Of a stretch of DNA of 64,000 bases, positions 1 through 8,509 are shown one piece after another. The DNA is taken from positions 3,467,501 through 3,531,500 of the forward strand of contig NZ_CP119075.1 of assembly GCF_029023725.1 (NCBI RefSeq). The letters run 5' to 3'. Numbering within the stretch: the first letter of the stretch is position 1; every line of letters starts with the position of its first letter. A program made the position numbers and the translations under genes. This stretch comes from Synoicihabitans lomoniglobus. Lineage in GTDB: Bacteria; Verrucomicrobiota; Verrucomicrobiia; Opitutales; Opitutaceae. The notes beneath the pieces are model-generated. The model did no database searches. It was not told the DNA's origin and saw nothing but the letters and a program-made list of their open reading frames with translations.

Positions 1-2214
1 TCGGTCAATCATCCCACTTTCGCCGCCTTGCGTGAAGGTGCGTCCGGAGTCGCCGAGGTATTGGGCTATTTCCCTTTGCGCGAACTCACCGCTCAATCCG
101 ACCACAACGCCTTCGCGTCCACCGGCATGATGGTGTCGGATAATTTTTTCACCGGCTTGGAGGTGCAATCCCTGCTCGGTCGCACGCTGCTCCCCGGCGA
201 CGAGGCCACCGGCGCTCCGCTCGCCGTCATCAGTCATGGCGTGTGGCAGACCCAATTTGATGGCGATCCGAACGTCTTGGGAAAAGTGCTCCGCATGCAC
301 GGCGTCCCTCACGAAATTGTCGGGGTGCTGCCGCCGGAGTTTGAAGGCATTCGTCCGGGTCAATCCACCGGCGTTTATATCCCGCTGATCGAAGGCTCCC
401 CTTTCCTGTATGTAGGATTTGGTGACGACTGGCACTGGTTCATCCGCCTGCTCGCCCGGGTGCGACCCGGGGTGAGCGACGCCGAGTTGACGAGCCGTCT
501 CGGCCCCGTCTTCGCGTCGTTCACGGACGGCTACATGACCGACCCGCGCATCGTGGCCCACGACGGCACGAGCGGACTCGGGTTTGACCGCGAGACCTAC
601 CGGACGCCATTGCAACTCATGCTCGGCATCACCGCTCTGGTCATGGTGGTGGCCTGCGCCAACCTCGCCGGGCTTTCGCTCGCTCGCGGTGCGGCCCGCC
701 AACACGAGCTCGCCGTCCGTCATGCCTTGGGCGCCGGACGACGACGACTGATGGGGCAAGCTTTCTGCGAGAGCGCGGTTTTGGCTGGAACCGGCGGGGC
801 TGGAGGCGTGCTGCTCGCATGGTGGATGCAGGGCGCCTTGTCGAAGTTGTTGGCGGGAACGGGAGAGGGTTTACACTATGCCCTCCCGCTCGACGGACGC
901 GTGCTCGCCTTCGCTCTCGCGTCGGCCGGGCTCACTGCCTTGCTCGCCGGCATCCTGCCCGCCTGGCGCGCCGGCGGCACCGATCCCTTGCACAGTCTGC
1001 GCTCCCGCGGAGCCATCGGTGAGCCGCGCTTGCGCCTCGGTCGCGCTTTGATTGTCGCTCAGATCTGCCTGTCCCTTGTCGTTCTTGCCGGCGCCGGCCT
1101 GGGCCTACGCAGTCTGCTCAACCTGCAACGCATCGATCCGGGCTTCGCCACCGATGGCACGCTGCTCTTCCGTCTCAATCCGGCCAGCGCCGGCTACGAC
1201 GACTCCGCCCGGATGGCTTACTACGATCGTGTGCAGGTGGCGCTTGATGCTCTGCCCGGCGTGCAGCACGCGGGTCTTATGCAGTTCCGCCCGCTGACCG
1301 ATGAGGTCTCGGTCGGCGGAGTTGAACTCACATCCTTGGCCGATCCTCCCATCGCGGGCGGTTATACTTATCGGCAGATGGTCAACGCCCGCTACTTCGA
1401 CGTGATGGACATCCCCGTGGTGGCCGGTCGCGCCATCGCGGCGAGCGACACCGCCGACGCGCCCAAGGTTGTGGTAGTGAACGAGACCTTTGTTCGCCGC
1501 TACCTCGCGGGGCGCGATCCGCTCGGCCATACCCTCGCTATGTGGGACGCCGAGTGGCGTATCGTCGGGGTCTGCGCCGACACGGTTTTCGACGACGTCA
1601 AAGCCGAGCCGCCGCCCGCCTCCTACTATCCGGCCGCCCAACGGTTTTATGGCCGCTTCGCCGCGACCGCCGTCGCATCCGCCTCCTTTGCGGTGCGGTC
1701 CCATTCGTCGGCGGATGCGCTCGCGCCGCTGATTCGTCGCACCGTCGCCGCCATCGATCCCGCCGTGCCCGTTATGGACGTTACGACCCAAGCCGCGCTG
1801 CTTGCACAGAACCTCGGTCGTGAACGCATGATTGCGGTCCTCGGCTCGGCGCTCGCCGCCCTCGCCCTCGTGCTCTGCGGCATTGGTCTCTACGGTCTCA
1901 TCGCCTACGACGTCACCCGGCGTCGTGGGGAGATCGCCATTCGTATGGCCATCGGTGCCCAACGCGCCGACGTCGCCCGCCCCATCGTGGGGCAGGCGCT
2001 CCTCTTGGCCGGCATCGGCGTGGTCATCGGACTCCCGGTCATGTTCGGCGCGACGCGTCTGATTCAAAGCCAACTGCATGGCATCGCCCCGCACGACCCG
2101 GTAACGCTCGTTACGGTGGTCGTGGCTCTGGTCGGCGTTTCCACCCTGGCTGCGCTCGCGCCCGCTTGGAAGGCCACCCGGATCGACCCCATCACCGCCC
2201 TCCGGAACGAATAA
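1..2214 (+). CDS. ADOP-type ABC transporter permease (5' truncated by window)
   Basis: The reading frame is open from base 1 (S-V-N-H-P-T-F...) to TAA at 2212, so the true start lies upstream; TTG at 28 is only an internal codon. What remains is the end of a first MacB-type periplasmic core domain, a first FtsX membrane block (about residues 195-330 of the visible part, with VVACANLAGLSLARG), a second periplasmic domain and a final FtsX block ending APAWKATRIDPITALRNE. This duplicated layout is the hallmark of the acidobacterial duplicated orphan permeases (ADOP), related to MacB/FtsX/LolC exporters. No ATPase gene is adjacent. The next permease gene starts 16 bp downstream, so the two are probably co-transcribed. 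Substrate unknown. Confidence 0.85.
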   Translation, partial: SVNHPTFAALREGASGVAEVLGYFPLRELTAQSDHNAFASTGMMVSDNFFTGLEVQSLLGRTLLPGDEATGAPLAVISHGVWQTQFDGDPNVLGKVLRMHGVPHEIVGVLPPEFEGIRPGQSTGVYIPLIEGSPFLYVGFGDDWHWFIRLLARVRPGVSDAELTSRLGPVFASFTDGYMTDPRIVAHDGTSGLGFDRETYRTPLQLMLGITALVMVVACANLAGLSLARGAARQHELAVRHALGAGRRRLMGQAFCESAVLAGTGGAGGVLLAWWMQGALSKLLAGTGEGLHYALPLDGRVLAFALASAGLTALLAGILPAWRAGGTDPLHSLRSRGAIGEPRLRLGRALIVAQICLSLVVLAGAGLGLRSLLNLQRIDPGFATDGTLLFRLNPASAGYDDSARMAYYDRVQVALDALPGVQHAGLMQFRPLTDEVSVGGVELTSLADPPIAGGYTYRQMVNARYFDVMDIPVVAGRAIAASDTADAPKVVVVNETFVRRYLAGRDPLGHTLAMWDAEWRIVGVCADTVFDDVKAEPPPASYYPAAQRFYGRFAATAVASASFAVRSHSSADALAPLIRRTVAAIDPAVPVMDVTTQAALLAQNLGRERMIAVLGSALAALALVLCGIGLYGLIAYDVTRRRGEIAIRMAIGAQRADVARPIVGQALLLAGIGVVIGLPVMFGATRLIQSQLHGIAPHDPVTLVTVVVALVGVSTLAALAPAWKATRIDPITALRNE

Positions 2215-2230
2215 CCCCGCCCCACCCGCC

Positions 2231-4855
2231 ATGAGCAAACTCTCCGGCCTCCGCACCCGCCTCCGGCGCGCGTTCCAGCGCCGCGCCATGGACCAACAAA
2301 TGCTTGATGAAATGAAAGATCATCTCGATCAGGAAACCGCCCGCCGCATCGCCGCCGGCGAAGACCCCGCCACCGCCCGCCGCCGCGCCGCCGCCGCCTT
2401 TGGCTCCGTCGACGCCCGCGTCGAAGAGGTGCGTGAAAATCGCCTGGGGTCGTGGTTGGAACAACTTTGGCAGGACCTGCGCTTCGCTGCTCGTCAACTT
2501 CGCAAATCTCCCGGCTTCACCCTCGTGGCCGTGGCCACCATTGCCTTGGGGGTCGGAGCGAACACCGCCATCTTCAGCGGAGTCGACGCCGTGCTGCTAC
2601 GGCCCTTGCCCTATCCCGACGCGGATCGATTGGTCCGCGTGTTTGAGACCGTGCCGAAGGGTGGTGGCAACGCCGTCTCCGGTGGTGCGTTCGTCGACTG
2701 GTATAAACATCAAACGCAGTTCGAGGGTCTCTTCATCGCGGCCGGTGAACAGGTCGATTTGACGGGATCCGGTGCACCGGAAAAAGTTTCCGCCGCCTCC
2801 GTTTCATCCGATTTTGACGAAGTGCTGGGACTGGCCCCCGTCGTGGGACGACATTTTACGGCGGCCGATGACGAAGTGGGCGGACAGAACAATGTCGTCA
2901 TGATCAGCGAGTCTTTCTGGCAGACACGATTCGCCGGTTCCCCCAACGCCATCGGGCAACTCATCACCTTGGACGGTGTCCCGCGGGAGATCATTGGTGT
3001 CGTGCCCCACGGCATGTGGCATAGCCGGGAGACCCAATTGTTTTTGCCCCTGGTGCTCACCCCCAACAACTACCGAACCTCCTTTGATGTGCACATGGGG
3101 CGGGTGTTCGGACGGCTGAAACCGGATGCCTCCCTCACCAGCGCGGTAACAGAACTCCGCGCCATCAAATCAAGTCTCGACGCCACCTACCCCGAATGGA
3201 TGCACACGTGGGGAGTCGGGGCAGAACCGATGCAGGACATGTTCGCCAAGAACCCCCGGCCGTTTCTGCTCATGCTGTCCGCGGCCACCGCGCTGGTTCT
3301 GCTGATCGCTTGCGCCAATGTCGCCAACCTGTTGCTGGCGCGGTCCGCCACCCGTCAACGGGAAATCGCCCTGCGCGCCGCTTTGGGTGCCAGCAGCGGA
3401 CGCATCGTTCGGCAAGTGCTGACCGAAAGCACGTTGCTCGCCTTGATCGGTGGTGGGGCCGGCCTGCTCGTCGCCTTCGCCAGTATTCGCGTATTGGCCA
3501 CCGCCAGCGCCGATCTGCTGCCCGCCACCATGGTGCCGCAACTCGACCTGCGCGTGTTGGGATTCGGCCTTTTTTCCAGTATTCTGATCGGACTTATTTT
3601 CGGGATCTTCCCCGCGCTGCGGGCGCGGAATCCCGATCTCAATCACAGCCTGAAATGCGGCACCAGCAACGCGACCGATGGCGGTCGATCCCGCAGCCAG
3701 TCCAGTCTCGTGATCGCGGAAATCGCCCTTACCGCGGTGCTGCTGGTGAGCACCGGACTGCTTGTGCGCGGCATGGTGCGCACGGTCACCGCCGATCCCG
3801 GCATCACCGCGGAAAACGTTTTAATGTTCGAGCTTACCCCTCCCTACTCCGGGGGTTATGCCAGCCCCACCCAACGGATTGAATTTATCCAGCGAGTGCG
3901 CTCTGAACTCCTGGCGGTTCCCGGTGCCGTCGCTGTCGCCAGCGCCGACGACCTGCCATTTGGGGACAGTGGCCAGGGTTACTTCATCAGTCGCGAGGAT
4001 GCCCCGGAAACCCGTCAGGACCGCACCGGCCGGATAAAGTATGTATCCCACGGATACTTCGATACCCTCGGCGCGCGCATCGTGCGTGGACGCGCCATCT
4101 CCTCCGCCGACAATCGCCTCGAGGCGCCGGATGTCATGGTCATCAACGAAACCATGGCGGGCCAACTCTTCGGTCCGGATACGGATCCATTGGGCAAACT
4201 CGTCCACGCCAAAGACCAACCGTGGGAAGTGGTGGGCGTCGTGTCCGACATCCGTATCGACTCTCTGACTACAGATCCGCAACCCACCTTCTTTGTGCCC
4301 CACACGGAATTCGTCTGGTGGTCGGGCTTCATCGTCCGCACCCAGGGAGATCCGGCCGCGATGCTGCCAGCACTTTCCGCCGCCGTGCATCACATCGACC
4401 CCAACCTGCCCTTGGCCCGTGTGCAGACGCTCGAACATGCCATGGGCGAAGCGCTCGGTCCGCAACGACTCACGCTCAATCTCATCGGCGTGTTCGCCAT
4501 CATGGCCCTTTCACTCGCGGCCATCGGGCTCTACGGGGTCATGGCCTTTGCGGTAGCCAACCGTCGTCGGGAACTCTCCATCCGTGTCGCTCTCGGTGCC
4601 GCCCGTGCCGACATCATGCAGCTCATCCTCCGCCACGGCGGACGCCTCCTGCTCATCGGCCTGGGTCTCGGCTTGGTCGCCGGTATCGGCGCCGCGCGCG
4701 TCGCCGCCAACCTCATGACCAATGTCTCCGCCACCGACCCGCTCGTCTTCATCGTCGCCGCCCTCCTCCTCGCCTTCGTCACCGCCCTCGCCTGTTACCT
4801 CCCCGCCCGACGCGCCGCCAAAGCCGACCCCATCCAGGCGCTGCGATCAGACTGA
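2231..4855 (+). CDS. ADOP-type ABC transporter permease
   Basis: Complete 874-residue inner-membrane protein. Residues 1-75 form the cytoplasmic permease prefix domain (LSGLRTRLRRAFQR ... AFGSVDARVEEVREN). A first transmembrane helix (about 94-112, TLVAVATIALGVGANTAIFS) leads into a MacB-like periplasmic domain. An FtsX block with LLIACANVANLLLARS lies near 355-375, then the whole module repeats and ends PARRAAKADPIQALRSD. The length fits the ADOP family. ATG at 2231 is chosen because the same start and first ~60 codons recur in the permeases at 5772 and 8510. The first ~190 bp are almost identical to those two genes while the remainder differs. Transport substrate and partner ATPase cannot be read from the sequence. 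Confidence 0.93.
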   Translation: MSKLSGLRTRLRRAFQRRAMDQQMLDEMKDHLDQETARRIAAGEDPATARRRAAAAFGSVDARVEEVRENRLGSWLEQLWQDLRFAARQLRKSPGFTLVAVATIALGVGANTAIFSGVDAVLLRPLPYPDADRLVRVFETVPKGGGNAVSGGAFVDWYKHQTQFEGLFIAAGEQVDLTGSGAPEKVSAASVSSDFDEVLGLAPVVGRHFTAADDEVGGQNNVVMISESFWQTRFAGSPNAIGQLITLDGVPREIIGVVPHGMWHSRETQLFLPLVLTPNNYRTSFDVHMGRVFGRLKPDASLTSAVTELRAIKSSLDATYPEWMHTWGVGAEPMQDMFAKNPRPFLLMLSAATALVLLIACANVANLLLARSATRQREIALRAALGASSGRIVRQVLTESTLLALIGGGAGLLVAFASIRVLATASADLLPATMVPQLDLRVLGFGLFSSILIGLIFGIFPALRARNPDLNHSLKCGTSNATDGGRSRSQSSLVIAEIALTAVLLVSTGLLVRGMVRTVTADPGITAENVLMFELTPPYSGGYASPTQRIEFIQRVRSELLAVPGAVAVASADDLPFGDSGQGYFISREDAPETRQDRTGRIKYVSHGYFDTLGARIVRGRAISSADNRLEAPDVMVINETMAGQLFGPDTDPLGKLVHAKDQPWEVVGVVSDIRIDSLTTDPQPTFFVPHTEFVWWSGFIVRTQGDPAAMLPALSAAVHHIDPNLPLARVQTLEHAMGEALGPQRLTLNLIGVFAIMALSLAAIGLYGVMAFAVANRRRELSIRVALGAARADIMQLILRHGGRLLLIGLGLGLVAGIGAARVAANLMTNVSATDPLVFIVAALLLAFVTALACYLPARRAAKADPIQALRSD

Positions 4856-4892
4856 ACCATCCCGCCACACCTTAAAAATCGTGAATTTCGCC

Positions 4893-5732
4893 ATGCGTCA
4901 CTACGCCCGCCTTGTGACCGCCGTGCTCCTGACCTCGTGCCTGATCTCGCCCTCGGCCACCGCCTGCACCATCCTCAGCGCCGTGGCGCCCGATGGCCAG
5001 GTCTGGACGGGCAACAATGAAGACGGTCCGCTCGACGTGCCCCTTTACCTCAACGTCTTTCCCCGGACCGACGACACCCGCTTCGGCTACTTCACGTTTA
5101 CTTATGATTCACCCCGAGCCGGCATTCAGGGCGGCATGAACGAGGCGGGTTTGACCTACGACTTTAATGCCCTGCAACAGCCTTATCCCTTGAAGGACCC
5201 GGCGCGGAGAAATCCATACCCCGGTGGGGATGATGCCATCCTCGGTCATTTGCTCGCCTCCGCCTCCACCACCGGGGAGGTGGTGCGTTTCTTTGAAAAC
5301 TACTGGTTCACCGAAGGATTCGAACGGGCCCAGATGCATGTGGCCGACAAACACGGCACCCTCGCCATCATCAGTCCCTCCGGTTCGCAGGTGTTCACGC
5401 GCGAAGAGACTTTGGTCACGACCAACTTCAATGCCATCACCGGCAACAACGGCTCCAGGTGCTGGCGCCACCCCGTCGCCACCCGCCTGCTGGCCGAGTC
5501 AGAGGCAGGTCTCGCCACCATCACCGAGGTCTGCCGCCGCACCGCCCAGAACGGCGACGGCTGGGGCACGCTCTATTCCAACGTGCAGAACCTGACCACC
5601 AGCGAAATCTGGATCTACCCCGGACAAAAATTCGACCAGCCCCTCAAAACCACCCTCTCGACCCTGATCACCGCCGGCCGCCAGTCCTATCGTATTCAGG
5701 ATTTGGCTACTACCCTGCCTCGTTCCGAATAA
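4893..5732 (+). CDS. Secreted linear amide C-N hydrolase (Ntn/choloylglycine hydrolase-like)
   Basis: Predicted 279-residue exported enzyme. A signal peptide (MRHYARLVTAVLLTSCLISPSATA) is followed directly by C-T-I-L-S, so cleavage would expose an N-terminal cysteine, the nucleophile of the choloylglycine hydrolase / penicillin V acylase Ntn family. Family-like motifs follow in order: WTGNNEDG, GGMNEAGLTYDFNAL, and TNFNAITGNN near the middle. It should hydrolyse a linear amide bond, but the substrate (bile-salt-like, acyl-homoserine lactone, peptide) is unknown. ATG at 4893 starts the signal peptide best; GTG at 4881 is an alternative. The gene sits 37 bp after one ADOP permease and 39 bp before the next, in the same direction, so it may be co-expressed with them. 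The usual arginine of the GRNxD motif is replaced (GNNED). Confidence 0.8.
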   Translation: MRHYARLVTAVLLTSCLISPSATACTILSAVAPDGQVWTGNNEDGPLDVPLYLNVFPRTDDTRFGYFTFTYDSPRAGIQGGMNEAGLTYDFNALQQPYPLKDPARRNPYPGGDDAILGHLLASASTTGEVVRFFENYWFTEGFERAQMHVADKHGTLAIISPSGSQVFTREETLVTTNFNAITGNNGSRCWRHPVATRLLAESEAGLATITEVCRRTAQNGDGWGTLYSNVQNLTTSEIWIYPGQKFDQPLKTTLSTLITAGRQSYRIQDLATTLPRSE

Positions 5733-5771
5733 CCCTGCCACTCATTTACGCCCCTTCGCGGCCATATCCCC

Positions 5772-8483
5772 ATGAGCAAACTCTCCGGCCTTCGCACCCG
5801 CCTCCGGCGCGCGTTCCAGCGCGGCGCCATGGACCAACAAATGCTCGATGAAATGAAACACCACCTCGACGAAGAAACCGCCCGCCGCATCGCCGCCGGT
5901 GAAGACCCCTCCACCGCCCGCCGCCGCGCCGCCGCCGACTTCGGCTCCGTCGACGCCCGCACCGAAGAGGTCCGCGAGCGGCGTTGGGGAACGTGGGTCG
6001 AGTTGTGGTGGCATGACTTCGTTCAAGCCGTCCGTTCACTGCGTCGTGACCACCGGTTTTCTGTTGTGGTTATCGTCACCTTGGCACTGGGAATCGGCGC
6101 GTCGACCTCCGTCTACAGCGTGGTCGACCGCGTGCTGCTTAATCCCGTGCCAGGACCGCATGCCGACAGTATCATGCAGGTCGGCGAGTGGTCATACTAT
6201 TCCGAAAATCCCGCCCCACAGCCTTCAGGTATCACGCCTCCGATATTGCAGGCATTGCTAGACAATTCGGATGCCTTTCCCGCCTTCACTTGGTGTGATC
6301 GTTCGACTCAGATGTCAGACCGTGAAGACGGCTTCGTAACCACGGTTTTCGGGTCACGCGTGCCCCCGGGGTTCTTCCGTTTCTTCGGCGTCCAACCCGT
6401 TCTTGGTCGCACTTTCACCGACGACGAGGCCCTCAACTACGACGCCCGTGAACCACCGCGCGACAGCGCTATCGTGCTCAGTCACGCATGGTGGAAATCG
6501 CGCTTTCAGGGCGATCCGACGATCATCGGTCAAACGGTTCGGATCGGCGATCGGCTGCTGACCGTCACCGGAGTCATGCCGAACTATTTTCAATTTCCAT
6601 CTCGCTCCACCCAATATTGGCTTCCCGCCCAACCTGTTCGGCCTCGCCCCAATCATATGCGAGCTGCCAACACCATCGCGCTACTCAAGTTGCCGCCTGA
6701 CGGTAGGCTCGCCCGCCTCGAGGTGTTACTCGACACGATCGCCGCCCAACTGCAACAGGACGAGACGCTGGCTTCGACCTACCGGAGCGTTTGGCAGAAG
6801 AACACCGATGGCTTGCAACTTTGGGTGCGACCGTTGCATGAAGCGCTGCAAGGACGCGTCTACAGCAGGGAATTCCCCCGTCTGCGCGAAACATTGAACG
6901 GCCTGTCGCTGGCAATCGCACTGGTGCTGTTGATCGTCTGCGCCAACACCGCCCATCTCACTCTCGCTCGCACGGAGCGCCGCCGCCGCGAACTGGCGGT
7001 GCGTGCCGCGCTCGGAGCTCGCCGAGGCCGCCTTATCCGCCAATTACTGCTGGAGAGCACTGTGCTCGCAGTGGTCAGCGGCGTCGCCGCGCTGGTCCTC
7101 ACCCACTGGGGCCTTCACCTCTTGGCCAGTCTCAATCAACTCCCCCAGTTGCGTCCCATCGAGCTGGATGGACGCGCCTTGGCCATCGCGTTTGCCGTGA
7201 CGGCTTTGACGGTCCTGTGTTTCGGTTTGTGGCCCGCTTGGCGCGGCAGTCACACACCGATCAACGCACACCTCAAGAACAGCGGCAACACCGCTACCTT
7301 GAGCATCGGTGCCCGCCGTCAGGGACGTTTGCTGGCCAGCCTGGAAGTCGCGCTCGCTTTAATCCTGCTGAGTGGAGCAGGTCTGATGATTCGCAGTGTA
7401 ATCGAGCAACTGCGAGCGCCTCCAGGTTTCGCTTCCGATCACCTATTGTCGGCCGTCGTTTCCTTTTTGCCTACAGGCGGGTTTTCGCCAGACGCCGATA
7501 CCCGCACCCACATCCGGGTGAGCACCGCCATGGATCGCCTTGCCGCGCTTCCCGGAGTCGAAGCAGTGGGCAGCTACAAACTCACCGGGTTGCAACTCCC
7601 CGCCGAAAACGAGACCGGCGACGTGCTCGGATTTACGGGCCGCAGCTACATCAGCTTGAATCAACGTGATTTTTTCCAAGTCGCGCAGGCTCCATTGCTC
7701 GGAGGGCGTTTCCTCACCTCGGCGGATCAGGGTGATGAAAACTCCGCCGTGGTGATCAACGAAACCATGGCCCGTGACTTTTGGCCCAACCAAGATGCCA
7801 TGGGTCGAACCTTCCGCTACACCAACGGCGGCGCGCGCACCTTTCAGGTTGTCGGGGTGGTCGGAGACGCCCGACTGCTCGGAGTCGATGAGCCGGTCAC
7901 CCCCCAATTCTTTCGCCCGCTGAATGAGGCGCCCTCGTGGGGTATGCCCAACCGATTCCTGCTCCGCACATCGCAAGACCCCGCGTTGTTGGCGACCGCC
8001 GTTCGCGCCGCGCTGCGTGAGGTCGACGCCGACATGCAGTTGCCGCACATTGAGACCATGACCTCTGCCCTCTATGACTCCACTCAGGCCCGACGCACAT
8101 ACCGCAACTACCTCTGTGTTTTCGCCGTTGCGGCGGTCGTGTTGGCGGCGCTCGGCATTCATAGCGTGCTCGCCTATTCCGTCGCGCGACGCACCCGCGA
8201 GATCGGTATCCGCATCGCGTTGGGCGCTGATCAGCGGCAGGTGGTCGCCATGATTGTCGGCGAAGGCGGACGTGTCGTAATGGCTGGCATTGCTCTCGGG
8301 CTTGTCGGGGCGCTTGCACTCGGCCACCTCATTCGCGCTCAACTCTACGGCGTAGCACCGTCGGACGCGTGGGTTCTCGCGATGACGCCCATCCTGCTCG
8401 CCACGATCGCCCTGATCGCATGCTGGCTCCCCGCCCGCCACGCGGCACGCATCGACCCCTTGGCCGCGCTGCGCACCGAATAA
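5772..8483 (+). CDS. ADOP-type ABC transporter permease
   Basis: Complete 903-residue permease with prefix domain (1-75), membrane helix (about 96-114, FSVVVIVTLALGIGASTSVYS), MacB-type periplasmic domain, FtsX block (LLIVCANTAHLTLARTERRRRELAVRAALGARRGR), second periplasmic domain and final FtsX block (REIGIRIALGADQRQVVAMIV ... PARHAARIDPLAALRTE). It is slightly longer than its neighbours and more divergent after residue 75 (HDFVQAVRSLRRDHRF instead of the usual DLRFAARNLRKSPGF), yet its first ~190 bp are nearly identical to the genes at 2231 and 8510. The next permease begins 26 bp downstream. Orphan exporter-type permease; substrate unknown. Confidence 0.92.
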   Translation: MSKLSGLRTRLRRAFQRGAMDQQMLDEMKHHLDEETARRIAAGEDPSTARRRAAADFGSVDARTEEVRERRWGTWVELWWHDFVQAVRSLRRDHRFSVVVIVTLALGIGASTSVYSVVDRVLLNPVPGPHADSIMQVGEWSYYSENPAPQPSGITPPILQALLDNSDAFPAFTWCDRSTQMSDREDGFVTTVFGSRVPPGFFRFFGVQPVLGRTFTDDEALNYDAREPPRDSAIVLSHAWWKSRFQGDPTIIGQTVRIGDRLLTVTGVMPNYFQFPSRSTQYWLPAQPVRPRPNHMRAANTIALLKLPPDGRLARLEVLLDTIAAQLQQDETLASTYRSVWQKNTDGLQLWVRPLHEALQGRVYSREFPRLRETLNGLSLAIALVLLIVCANTAHLTLARTERRRRELAVRAALGARRGRLIRQLLLESTVLAVVSGVAALVLTHWGLHLLASLNQLPQLRPIELDGRALAIAFAVTALTVLCFGLWPAWRGSHTPINAHLKNSGNTATLSIGARRQGRLLASLEVALALILLSGAGLMIRSVIEQLRAPPGFASDHLLSAVVSFLPTGGFSPDADTRTHIRVSTAMDRLAALPGVEAVGSYKLTGLQLPAENETGDVLGFTGRSYISLNQRDFFQVAQAPLLGGRFLTSADQGDENSAVVINETMARDFWPNQDAMGRTFRYTNGGARTFQVVGVVGDARLLGVDEPVTPQFFRPLNEAPSWGMPNRFLLRTSQDPALLATAVRAALREVDADMQLPHIETMTSALYDSTQARRTYRNYLCVFAVAAVVLAALGIHSVLAYSVARRTREIGIRIALGADQRQVVAMIVGEGGRVVMAGIALGLVGALALGHLIRAQLYGVAPSDAWVLAMTPILLATIALIACWLPARHAARIDPLAALRTE

Positions 8484-8509
8484 CAATCCAACGACACCCC
8501 GCCTGCCCC

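Noticed and set aside
1105-2289. 394-codon open frame on the minus strand
   Set aside because: It is antisense to the first ADOP permease gene, arises from high-GC codon bias, and encodes low-complexity Gly/Arg-rich sequence without recognisable domains.
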